Below, piece after piece: positions 27,955 through 35,475 of a DNA stretch of 64,000 nt. A model generated the notes under the pieces. The model was not told the origin of the DNA and searched no databases. It saw only the letters and a list, made by a program, of their open reading frames with translations. Positions within the stretch are counted from its first letter, which is position 1. Each line of letters begins with the position of its first letter. Position numbers and translations under genes: made by a program. Source of the DNA: Streptomyces sp. PKU-EA00015 (lineage in GTDB: Bacteria > Actinomycetota > Actinomycetes > Streptomycetales > Streptomycetaceae); NCBI RefSeq assembly GCF_013387495.1, contig NZ_JABZEE010000004.1, forward strand, positions 124,001 to 188,000, written 5' to 3'.

Positions 27955-29055
27955 GTGGAGCCGGTCACCCTGGGGTTGGAAGAGGAGTACCTGCTGCTCG
28001 ACCCGGACACGGGCCTGCCCGTGCCGCTGGCGGAACAGGTGAGGTCGGCCGCCGGACTCGCCCCGCTCGTGGACGCCAAGGAGCTGCAGTCCGAGCTGCT
28101 GCAGGTACAGGTCGAGGTCGCGACCAGGATCTGCACCGAGCTGAAAGAGGCCGGGGGACACCTTCTGCGCCTGCGACATGCGCTGGGGGCCGCCGCGGAG
28201 GCGAACGGATGCCGGCTTGCCGCCTGCGGCACACCGCCCCTGAGGGGAGCCGAGTCGGCCCGGGTGACCGAGCAGTCGCGATACCGCGCCATGCAGGTGC
28301 AGGCGCCACAGCTCGTCGCCGAGCAACTCGTCAACGGCCTGCACATCCACACTGCCGTGCCGTCCCCGGAGGTCGGCGTCGCCGTCCTGAACCGGTTGCG
28401 CGCCTGGCTGCCCGTCCTCGTCGCCATGTCCGCGAACTCGCCGTTGTGGGACGGCCACGACACGGGATTCGCCAGCTGGCGCACCGTGGTCTTCGGCCGC
28501 TGGCCGGTCAGCGGGCCCCCGCCCGCCTTCAAGGACCTCGCGGACCACGAGGCGCGCGTCGAGACACTGCTCGACAGCGGGATCATCCGCGACACCGGGC
28601 AGTTGTACTGGCAGGCCCGCCTGTCGGACCGCTTCCCGACCGTCGAAGTACGGTGTCCCGACGTGCAGTTGCGCGCCGACGAAGCGGTCATGTTCGCGGG
28701 CATCGTGCGGGCCCTCGTCACCACGGCGATCAGCGATGCCGAAGCGGACATGCCCCTGCCCTCCATCGCCCCCGAGGTGCTGCAGGCGGCGAACTGGCAG
28801 GCCGCCCGCCACGGCCTCGGCGGCAGCCTGATCACCGCGGCAGGCGAGCGCCGCAGCGCCGGTGACTTCGTCGCACTGCTGATGGAACACATCACGCCCG
28901 CGCTGGACGCCGCGGGCGACACCCGGGAGGTCGTCTCACTCGTCCACCGGCTGCTCCAGCAGGGCACACCGGCCGACCGGCAGCGGCGGGCCCTGGCCGA
29001 AGGCGGCCTGAAGGCGGTGACGGACCTGATCGTCTCCGAGACCTTGGCGTTGTGA
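27955..29055 (+). CDS. YbdK-type carboxylate-amine ligase (GCS2 family)
   Basis: 366 residues from GTG 27955, which has GCGAGGG 5 bases upstream. Fold of the glutamate-cysteine ligase 2 family: [15 protein letters not shown] at the start, then [31 protein letters not shown] and [12 protein letters not shown]. These enzymes join a carboxylate to an amine with ATP; YbdK has weak gamma-glutamylcysteine synthetase activity. Substrate not known. Followed by its own terminator. Confidence 0.9.
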   Translation: MEPVTLGLEEEYLLLDPDTGLPVPLAEQVRSAAGLAPLVDAKELQSELLQVQVEVATRICTELKEAGGHLLRLRHALGAAAEANGCRLAACGTPPLRGAESARVTEQSRYRAMQVQAPQLVAEQLVNGLHIHTAVPSPEVGVAVLNRLRAWLPVLVAMSANSPLWDGHDTGFASWRTVVFGRWPVSGPPPAFKDLADHEARVETLLDSGIIRDTGQLYWQARLSDRFPTVEVRCPDVQLRADEAVMFAGIVRALVTTAISDAEADMPLPSIAPEVLQAANWQAARHGLGGSLITAAGERRSAGDFVALLMEHITPALDAAGDTREVVSLVHRLLQQGTPADRQRRALAEGGLKAVTDLIVSETLAL

Positions 29056-29078
29056 ACGGGGAGCCGGGCGTACGGGAA

Positions 29079-29107
29079 GGGGCTCCGGCCGTTGTGGCCG
29101 GAGCCCC
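29079..29107. terminator. Perfect 12-base stem-loop terminator
   Basis: 29079-29090 pairs with 29096-29107 around GTTGT, 24 bases after the YbdK gene stop. Confidence 0.8.
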
Positions 29108-29211
29108 GCCGGGCTCACCCGCGGCCCGGGGCGGCGGACCGCTGCTCGGACGTCGGAGCGGCCCGCGCCCGCGCAGCGCGGCGACTTCCCCGCAACGCCG
29201 CTGTCAGGTCC

Positions 29212-29820
29212 TCAGCAGTTCCTGATGTGCCAGACAGGCGTCCAATAGTAGCTGCGGGAGTAGCTGAACGGTGCGGGCGTGACGTAGTGGACGCCGCCAC
29301 TGCTGTTGTAGAAGGTCGCCCGGGTGCCGGGCGTCTGGTCGTTGATCCATGATCCGTAGCCACCCCACGGCATGGACCGCTTGCCGCAGTAGTACCAGCG
29401 CAGGGCGTCGCCCTGGTAGGTCTCGCCGCTGTAGGCGCAGAACCAGCCGCTGTAGACGGAGCCCTCGAGACACGGGTCCGCCGCGATCCGGCTGCCGTCG
29501 CCCGAGGCGAAGTCCCTCGGGTGCCGCTCGCCGGGTACGGTGACCAGGAGTTCGCCCCGGCCGTTGAGGTCGATCTTGTTGAGCGCGACCTGCTTCCCCC
29601 CGGTCCTCGTCACATAGCGGTCCACCTTCGCCTGCAGCGAGGCGGTCTGAGCCGTGGTCAGGTTCGCGGTCGCCGCCTGTGCCGCGAACGGGCGGGCGGC
29701 GAGCTCGCTCTGAGCTGTCTTGCTGTGGCTGTCCGGGCCGGCCGCGGCGGCGGCCGGCACCACTGTGCCCAGCAGCGCGGCTGCGGTCGCGGCAACGACC
29801 GCGAGCATACGGATGCGCAT
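29212..29820 (-). CDS. Secreted peptidase inhibitor I36-like protein
   Basis: 202 residues. Signal peptide (about 1-28, cleaving after AAAAA), a spacer with Gln/Ala-rich helix, then a C-terminal Cys- and aromatic-rich domain (SGWFCAYSGETYQGDALRWY, GGYGSWIND, Cys at the very end) that resembles the beta/gamma-crystallin-like peptidase inhibitor I36 family of Streptomyces. ATG 29820 follows GGGGGAGA. It would act outside the cell, inhibiting a protease or binding the wall. The I36 assignment is moderate. Confidence 0.72.
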   Translation of the reverse strand: MRIRMLAVVAATAAALLGTVVPAAAAAGPDSHSKTAQSELAARPFAAQAATANLTTAQTASLQAKVDRYVTRTGGKQVALNKIDLNGRGELLVTVPGERHPRDFASGDGSRIAADPCLEGSVYSGWFCAYSGETYQGDALRWYYCGKRSMPWGGYGSWINDQTPGTRATFYNSSGGVHYVTPAPFSYSRSYYWTPVWHIRNC

Positions 29821-30306
29821 CGATTCTCCCCCAGTTCCGGATGACCCCGCTGATGACGGCGGGGCCAGGACGACGCCAGAGTACGGGTGCGGCACACAGG
29901 GCGAACAAGGCGGAAATCGGCCCGTCCGGTTGAAAACACAACAGGCGCGCACGAAAGCCCCGCACGGCTCAGGAATCCCGTCTACCCGCGAGGAACCCCC
30001 TGAAGGACAGCGCGTGCCGGGGCCCGGCCACGGCCCGCGACCGCGGCGGTGAGGCGGAGAAGAGGCAGGTGTGAGAGGGGAGTTGCGCTCGAAATGCAGG
30101 GAGTCGACGCTCGCTCGCGGCCTCGGACGGGGCCGCGACCCGCACCTTCACTCAAGGACCCGGACGTTCCCGTTCCCGCGAGCCCACCGCCCGGCCTCCG
30201 CAGAGGCCGAACCGTGCCTCGCGTCGAGGACCTGACCTGCGCAACCCCCGTCGCCCGGCCGTTCGTCGTGCGACGCTGCGGCACGGGCGTCCGGGCGACA
30301 ACGGGC
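29821..30306. other. 486-base intergenic stretch without a recognised gene
   Basis: Lies between two minus-strand secreted-protein genes. Open frames here lack ribosome sites and protein-like composition. It presumably holds the promoter of the I36-like gene. Confidence 0.5.
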
Positions 30307-30927
30307 TCAGTGCAGCTTGTTCACGGCTGTGACCGTGGTCTTCTTGAAGTCGGCGACCTGGGCGTGCTCGAAGGTGCCCATCTGGGCCCAGCGTACGAGC
30401 GTCACCGTCCTGTCGTCCCGGCCGACCGAGAAGAGGGAGATGTCGGACGCACCCCACGTGTGCCGGGTGTGGATGCCGAGGACGTGCGCACCGTCCTCGA
30501 CGTCGAGCCGGCCGTAGTTCCTGGCCGTCGCGGTGACGTCCGGGTCCTGTTCCATGAGTTCGGCCGCGCAATCGGTCAGGTTCTTCTGCCACAGCGTCGC
30601 GAGCTGCTTCGCGCGGGTGGCGCTGCGCTCGACGACGGTCACCTGGAGTGCGTTGGTGTCGAACTCGGTCCAGTACTGCCGGTGCCGGGAGATGGAGGGC
30701 AGTGCCGGGCCCACGCACATGGGGAGCGGATCGGGCTGTCCGGCCGTGACCGGACCGGCGTACCAGGCCGAAGTCGGGTGCGGCGGCAGCTTCTTGGGCG
30801 GGAGGAACCGCGGTGCGGCCGAGGACGCCGCTGCGGCCGGCAGCGAGGCCGCGACGAGGCCCGCGACGGCGGCGACTGCCGCGACCGCGGCCGCAGTGGT
30901 ACGGGACGGACGGGTACGGGCGTTCAT
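30307..30927 (-). CDS. Secreted protein of unknown function, possible sensor-type domain
   Basis: 206 residues. A typical Ala-rich signal peptide (about 1-40, ending PAAAASSAAPR) and a globular domain containing CVGPALPSISRHRQYWTEFD and, near the end, SDISLFSVGRDDRTVTLVRW. Two cysteines (CVG and LTDCAAEL) could form a disulfide. The C-terminal part recalls the extracytoplasmic sensor domain of PknH-like kinases, but this is a weak impression. ATG 30927; the upstream part of the open frame is not protein-like. Confidence 0.7.
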   Translation of the reverse strand: MNARTRPSRTTAAAVAAVAAVAGLVAASLPAAAASSAAPRFLPPKKLPPHPTSAWYAGPVTAGQPDPLPMCVGPALPSISRHRQYWTEFDTNALQVTVVERSATRAKQLATLWQKNLTDCAAELMEQDPDVTATARNYGRLDVEDGAHVLGIHTRHTWGASDISLFSVGRDDRTVTLVRWAQMGTFEHAQVADFKKTTVTAVNKLH

Positions 30928-31349
30928 GGTTCCCCCATGGTGTGAAAAAGCACGGTGAGACGTGCGGGCATGCGAGCGCATGCGGTCAGGATCCGGAGCC
31001 GGTGGACATGCGGGCGGTGCGGCCACCGCGGCGACCGGCGTCGCGGTCCCCTCAGCATCTGCGGCGGCACCGCACGATGCAACGGTCACGGCCCCGAGCG
31101 GTGGGGTGAAACGGTTCCACCCCGGCCGGCCTGGCGGAACGCACCGGGGTGAAATGCCTCGCGCCACACGGCGGAGCCGTCCTGGCGGTCGCGAGAGGTG
31201 CGCCATGGTGCGAAGACGGAGCCCCGCCACGTGTGCGTGTTCCCCGGCTCCTGCCGCGCCGCCGCCGGCGGTCCGCCGCCCGCCCCCCGTACTCGGGCGC
31301 CGCGGAAAACCGGATGCGCCGCCGACAGGGCGCCGGTTACGGTCGCCGC

Positions 31350-31373
31350 ATGTCTACGCCCCGCATTTCCTAG
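31350..31373 (+). promoter_or_regulatory. Seven-codon upstream ORF before the ABC-F gene, possible attenuation leader
   Basis: ATG TCT ACG CCC CGC ATT TCC TAG encodes MSTPRIS and ends 58 bases before the ABC-F start. Short leader peptides with drug-dependent ribosome stalling control many ABC-F ribosome-protection genes. There is no strong ribosome site before it, so it may lie at or near a transcript 5' end. Inferred from position and length. Confidence 0.4.
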
Positions 31374-31431
31374 CCGAGGACCCGCTTCCGCGCCAGAAGT
31401 GTGTCCTTTCGCTGTTTCGGAGCGTAACTTC

Positions 31432-33036
31432 ATGATTACTGTTCGCGGTGTCGAGCTGCGTGCGGGTGCCCGCCTGCTCCTCTCCGACATCTCCTTCACC
31501 GTGTCTCCCGGCGACCGCATCGGCCTGGTCGGCCGCAACGGCGCCGGCAAGACGACCCTGATGACCGCCCTCGCCGGGCACGCCGAACCCGCCGGCGGCA
31601 CGGTCACCGTCACCGGCCCGGTCGGCTACCTCGCACAGGACTCCCGCACCGCCGACCCGGCGGTCACCGTCACCGACCGGATCCTGTCGGCCCGCGGCCT
31701 CGACCGGGCCCTGCGGCGGCTCCGCGCGGCCGAAGCCGCGATGGCCCGGGCAGGCGGACCCTCCGAGCTGGAGCGGGCGATGCGCGCCTATGCCCGCGCC
31801 GAGGCCGCTTTCCAGGCCGGCGGCGGGTATGCCGCCGAGGCCGAGGCCGCTCGGGTGGCGGCCGGGCTCGGCCTGCCCGACCGGGTCATGGGCGACCCGG
31901 TGGGCACGCTGTCCGGCGGGCAGCGGCGCCGGGTCGAACTGGCGCGGATCCTGTTCTCCGGCCACGACGGCACCCTGCTCCTCGACGAGCCGACCAACCA
32001 TCTCGATGCCGACTCCGTCGGCTGGCTGCGCTCCTTCCTCCAGGGCCGCAAGGGCGGACTCGTGGTCGTCAGCCACGACACCGCCCTGCTCGCCGACGTC
32101 GTCAACCGGGTGTTCCACCTGGACGCGGACCGCGCCACCATCGACGTCCACAACACCGGCTGGAACGCGTACCTCGCACAGCGCGCGGCGGACGAGCGGC
32201 GCCGCACCCGCGAGCGGGCCAATGCCGAACGCAAGGCCGCGGCACTCCACGCCCAGGCGGACAGGATGAAGGCCCGGGTGGCCACCGCGGTGGTGGCGAA
32301 GAACATGGCGCGGCGCGCCGACCGCATGCTGGCCGGGCTCGAACCGGTCCGGCGGGCGGAGAAGGTCGCGAGGATCCGGCTGCCGGAGCCGGAACCGTGC
32401 GGACGGATGCCGCTGGGAGCCGTCGGCCTGACCAAGTCGTACGGCGACCACCGGGTGCTCACCGGTGTGGACCTGGCCGTGGACCGGGGCAGCCGCCTGG
32501 TGGTCCTCGGCCTCAACGGCGCCGGCAAGACCACCCTCCTGCGCATCCTGGCCGGCGCGGAGGAGCCGGACGCGGGCCGCGTGGTGCACGGGCACGGTCT
32601 GCGGCTCGGCTACTTCGCCCAGGAGCACGACACCCTCGCCCGGGACCGCACGGTGCGGGAGAACCTGGCCGGCGCCGCCGCCCATCTGACCGACGGTGAA
32701 CTGCGGCGCGTGCTGGGGGCGTTCCTGTTCTCCGGAGACGACGCCGACAAGCCCGCCGCGGTGCTGTCCGGCGGGGAGAAGACCCGCCTGGCCCTGGCCG
32801 GGCTCGTCCACTCCGGCGCGAACGTGCTGCTGCTCGACGAGCCGACCAACAACCTCGACCCGGCCTCCCGCGGCGAGGTACTGGCCGCGGTCGGCTCCTA
32901 TCCCGGAGCCATCGTGATGGTCACCCACGACGAGGGCGCCATCGACGCTCTGCGGCCCGACCGCGTACTGCTGCTGCCGGACGCGGACGAGGACCTGTGG
33001 ACCGAGGAGTACCGGGGCCTGGTCTCCCTGGCCTGA
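31432..33036 (+). CDS. ABC-F family ATPase, ribosome protection type
   Basis: 534 residues, two ABC cassettes and no membrane segments. Cassette 1: Walker A GRNGAGKTT, LSGGQRRRVELARI, LLLDEPTNHLD. Cassette 2: GLNGAGKTT, LSGGEKTRLALAGL, LLLDEPTNNLD. The linker (about 245-310) is Arg/Ala-rich and helical, as in proteins that reach into the ribosomal exit site. ABC-F proteins dislodge antibiotics or rescue stalled ribosomes. GGAG precedes the ATG at 31432; the longer open frame is not protein-like. A seven-codon ORF upstream suggests translation-dependent control. Antibiotic class not predictable. Confidence 0.93.
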   Translation: MITVRGVELRAGARLLLSDISFTVSPGDRIGLVGRNGAGKTTLMTALAGHAEPAGGTVTVTGPVGYLAQDSRTADPAVTVTDRILSARGLDRALRRLRAAEAAMARAGGPSELERAMRAYARAEAAFQAGGGYAAEAEAARVAAGLGLPDRVMGDPVGTLSGGQRRRVELARILFSGHDGTLLLDEPTNHLDADSVGWLRSFLQGRKGGLVVVSHDTALLADVVNRVFHLDADRATIDVHNTGWNAYLAQRAADERRRTRERANAERKAAALHAQADRMKARVATAVVAKNMARRADRMLAGLEPVRRAEKVARIRLPEPEPCGRMPLGAVGLTKSYGDHRVLTGVDLAVDRGSRLVVLGLNGAGKTTLLRILAGAEEPDAGRVVHGHGLRLGYFAQEHDTLARDRTVRENLAGAAAHLTDGELRRVLGAFLFSGDDADKPAAVLSGGEKTRLALAGLVHSGANVLLLDEPTNNLDPASRGEVLAAVGSYPGAIVMVTHDEGAIDALRPDRVLLLPDADEDLWTEEYRGLVSLA

Positions 33037-33093
33037 CCCGCCGCCCCGCGGCACCGGGTGTGGGGGCCGGGGTTCCGTGGCACATGCACCGGC

Positions 33094-34257
33094 ATGGTGC
33101 GACGACTGCGTGTGGCGGAAGCAGTGCGGCAGGAGGCCCGGTCGGCGGGGCGCGCGGTGCGCCTCGCCCGGGAGCGGCCGGGACGTGAGCGCGATCTGGC
33201 GCTCCAGTCGCTCAAGGCGGGCCTCGCCGCACTCATCGCCTGGATGATCGCCGGCCGGCTGCTGCAGGCCCCGCTGCCGTTCATCGCACCCTGGGTGGCG
33301 ATCGTCCTGGTGCGCTCGACGGTGTACCAGTCCGTCGCCCAGGCCCTGCAACAGCTGGGTGCCATCGCGGTGGGCACGGTCCTGGCCACCGCCGGTGGGA
33401 CGACGCTGGGCAGCCCGACGTCGGCCATGGCCCTCGTGCTGCCCGTCACCCTGCTGCTGGGCAACTGGCCGAGGCTGGGCGACCAGGGCATCTACGGCGC
33501 CACCGCGGCGCTGTTCGTGCTGACCTCCGGCGACCCGAGCGTCGAGGCGGCGACCGCGCGGCTGCTGGAGTCGCTGCTCGGAGCGGCGGTGGGTGTGGGC
33601 GTGAACATGCTCATCCTGCCCCCGGTGCATCTGCGGAGCACCCAGGCGGCCGTATGGGCGGTGATCGACGAGGCGAGGCAGACGCTGACCGCTGTCGCCG
33701 ACGGGCTGAACGGCTCCTGGAGCCACCGGGAGGCCCGCGACTGGGACGAGCGGGCACGCCGTCTCTTCTCCCTGATCAGGCAGGCGCGATCCGCCCTCGA
33801 CCGTGGCAGGGAGAGCACCTGGCTCAACCCGGACCGCCGCAACCGCGCGGAACTGCGGCGCCGGCACGGCTCGTTCACCCATACCGTCCATGTGCTGGAA
33901 CAGCTCAGCGACTACCTCAGCGACCTGACGCGCACCCTGGTGGAGGCGTCGGACGACCGCACCGGCAGGCCGCGGCCGGAAGAAGGGGTGACGGCGCTGT
34001 ACACGCGGTTCCTGCACGACGTCGCGGCCGCGGTCGAGGTCTACGGGGAACTCGTCACCGGCGACGACAGGTCGGCACGGCGGCGTCTGCGCCAGGCGGT
34101 CGACGAGGTCCACGCGGCACAGCGGCGTCTGCGCGAACTGCTGGCGACGAAAGGCGCCGGCGGTCCCGAGTCGATGGCCCTGTACGGATCGCTCCTGGTG
34201 GACGCACGAAGAGTGGCCGATCAACTGCTCGAGGAACCGCCGGAGGACACCATGTGA
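33094..34257 (+). CDS. FUSC / aromatic acid exporter-like membrane protein
   Basis: 387 residues. N-terminal half has about six hydrophobic segments (SLKAGLAALIAWMIAGRLL, PFIAPWVAIVLVR..., GTVLATAGGTTLG...) of the ArAE/FUSC type, followed by a long helical cytoplasmic part. Family members export aromatic or other organic acids. Starts 57 bases after the ABC-F stop in the same direction, so the two may be one transcript. The start is uncertain: no good ribosome site at 33094 or at the ATG at 33058. Confidence 0.85.
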   Translation: MVRRLRVAEAVRQEARSAGRAVRLARERPGRERDLALQSLKAGLAALIAWMIAGRLLQAPLPFIAPWVAIVLVRSTVYQSVAQALQQLGAIAVGTVLATAGGTTLGSPTSAMALVLPVTLLLGNWPRLGDQGIYGATAALFVLTSGDPSVEAATARLLESLLGAAVGVGVNMLILPPVHLRSTQAAVWAVIDEARQTLTAVADGLNGSWSHREARDWDERARRLFSLIRQARSALDRGRESTWLNPDRRNRAELRRRHGSFTHTVHVLEQLSDYLSDLTRTLVEASDDRTGRPRPEEGVTALYTRFLHDVAAAVEVYGELVTGDDRSARRRLRQAVDEVHAAQRRLRELLATKGAGGPESMALYGSLLVDARRVADQLLEEPPEDTM

Positions 34258-34272
34258 GCGGTTCCCGCGGAC

Positions 34273-34440
34273 TCAGCGCGTCGGGCGCCGGGCGGAGCGC
34301 CGCCAGTGCAGGGCAAGGTGGACGAGAGCGCCCACAAACACCACGATCCCGATGACGAGCAGGTACAACAGTCCTTCGGCTACGGCGCCGACGATGCCCA
34401 GCACGATCGCCGCGATGACGAGTGCCAGGAAGAGCGTCAT
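34273..34440 (-). CDS. 55-residue hydrophobic membrane protein
   Basis: Complement of 34440-34273 gives MTLFLALVIAAIVLGIVGAV, a short polar turn, LLYLLVIGIVVFVGALVHLA and a basic tail LHWRRSARRPTR. Two transmembrane helices with an Arg-rich C-terminus on the inside. Small hydrophobic proteins of this type are common in Streptomyces and often stress-induced. It starts 18 bases after the PRC-barrel gene stop, so it is the second gene of that unit. Too small for routine ORF finding. Confidence 0.72.
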   Translation of the reverse strand: MTLFLALVIAAIVLGIVGAVAEGLLYLLVIGIVVFVGALVHLALHWRRSARRPTR

Positions 34441-34458
34441 GACGAGGACGCCTGGTGC

Positions 34459-34815
34459 TCAGCGGCGGGCGAGCTGGCGCTCACCGTTGGCGCCCGGCCG
34501 GTAGGTGAGGCCGTAGTGCGCGAACACCGCGGGCTCGTCCGCGGCGGGCAGCACGTCGTCCGTGCCGATGGCGGGGCACTTCTTCACCAGCGCCCTGTCG
34601 TAGCCGACCTTGACGTAATCAGGTCCCACGACCGCGCCGTCGAGGGGGACGAAGACCAGGCGCTGCCGGGTGGGCAGACCGATCTGCACGGTGGCCATGG
34701 CGGGCTCGTCCGTGCTGGTGTCGACGTAGATCGCTTCCAGCGCGCCGATCCTGCGACCGCCCGGGTCGACGACGTTGTGGCTGCGCCACTCACGGATATC
34801 GGCGATCTGGATCAT
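34459..34815 (-). CDS. PRC-barrel domain protein
   Basis: 118 residues. Begins MIQIADIREWRSHNVVDPGG, the standard PRC-barrel entry, with GALEAIYVDTSTDEPAMATV and RLVFVPLDGAVVGPDYVKV completing the barrel; an extra C-terminal arm ends PGANGERQLARR. PRC barrels mediate protein or RNA contacts; in actinomycetes these proteins accompany stress genes. Followed closely by the 55-residue membrane protein. Confidence 0.87.
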   Translation of the reverse strand: MIQIADIREWRSHNVVDPGGRRIGALEAIYVDTSTDEPAMATVQIGLPTRQRLVFVPLDGAVVGPDYVKVGYDRALVKKCPAIGTDDVLPAADEPAVFAHYGLTYRPGANGERQLARR

Positions 34816-34959
34816 CCCGAGTTCCCTTCACGCGAGCGTGGTGCCCGTATCCGGTGCAGTTACCAGCGTGCCCCGCGGGGCCGGTCTCCACCAGCCTGAG
34901 CAGCCCCTTCGTGTCCGTCGGAAGTTGCACGGTCCGCCTGCACGCGCACGGGGAATCCG

Positions 34960-35337
34960 CTACCGGCGTCCCGCCCGCCGGTGCAGCAGTCTGCGGAGCC
35001 GGCGCCGCACGAGCAGGGTGGGCGACGGGCCGGGCTGCGGGGGCCGCCCGGGGCCGAGCAGGGGGACGAGCGGCATCAGGTAGCGCGCTCCGGCGCTCTC
35101 CATCATGCACAGGGGCGTCTCTTCGGGACCTTCCACAGGGGCGATCAGGACGCGGAACGGCCGGGGCGGGTCCCCGGGCAGTTCGGCCTCGAGCGCCGTG
35201 GTGGCCTTGATTTGTCCCCTGCGGTAGGCGACCACCTTGCCGTCCACCAGCACCTCGGCCTCGGGGCGTGCGCCCCGGAGCTGCACCGTGACGGAGTGGC
35301 CGTCCTGATCGAGGTGGAAACGCCGGCCGCCTGTCAT
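34960..35337 (-). CDS. Conserved-looking protein of unknown function
   Basis: 125 residues. Alternating beta-type pattern (FHLDQDGHSVTVQLRG, AEVLVDGKVVAYRRGQIKAT, FRVLIAPVEGPEETPLCMME), then a Pro/Arg-rich tail. It reads as a small beta-sandwich protein. No signal peptide. CAGGAGGCAG lies before the ATG at 35337. I do not recognise a family. Same strand as the PRC-barrel pair, 144 bases upstream of it, and divergent from a SpoIIE phosphatase. Confidence 0.68.
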   Translation of the reverse strand: MTGGRRFHLDQDGHSVTVQLRGARPEAEVLVDGKVVAYRRGQIKATTALEAELPGDPPRPFRVLIAPVEGPEETPLCMMESAGARYLMPLVPLLGPGRPPQPGPSPTLLVRRRLRRLLHRRAGRR

Positions 35338-35475
35338 GACTGCCTCCTGTCACTGGCGCCCCGTGGTCCCAGCGTAGCGAGGACACGGGCGCGGAGGGGC
35401 GACGCGTCTTCGGGCAGGAGGAGCCGTGCGGTGGCTGCCCGATCCCGGTCCGGATTTCGGTGGTAGAAAGAGTTC

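Noticed and set aside
27677..28042. Plus-strand open frame over the small basic ORF (MCHASCWNRYRVRAR...)
   Set aside because: No ribosome site, runs into the YbdK gene in another frame, and the minus-strand frame has better start and coupling evidence.
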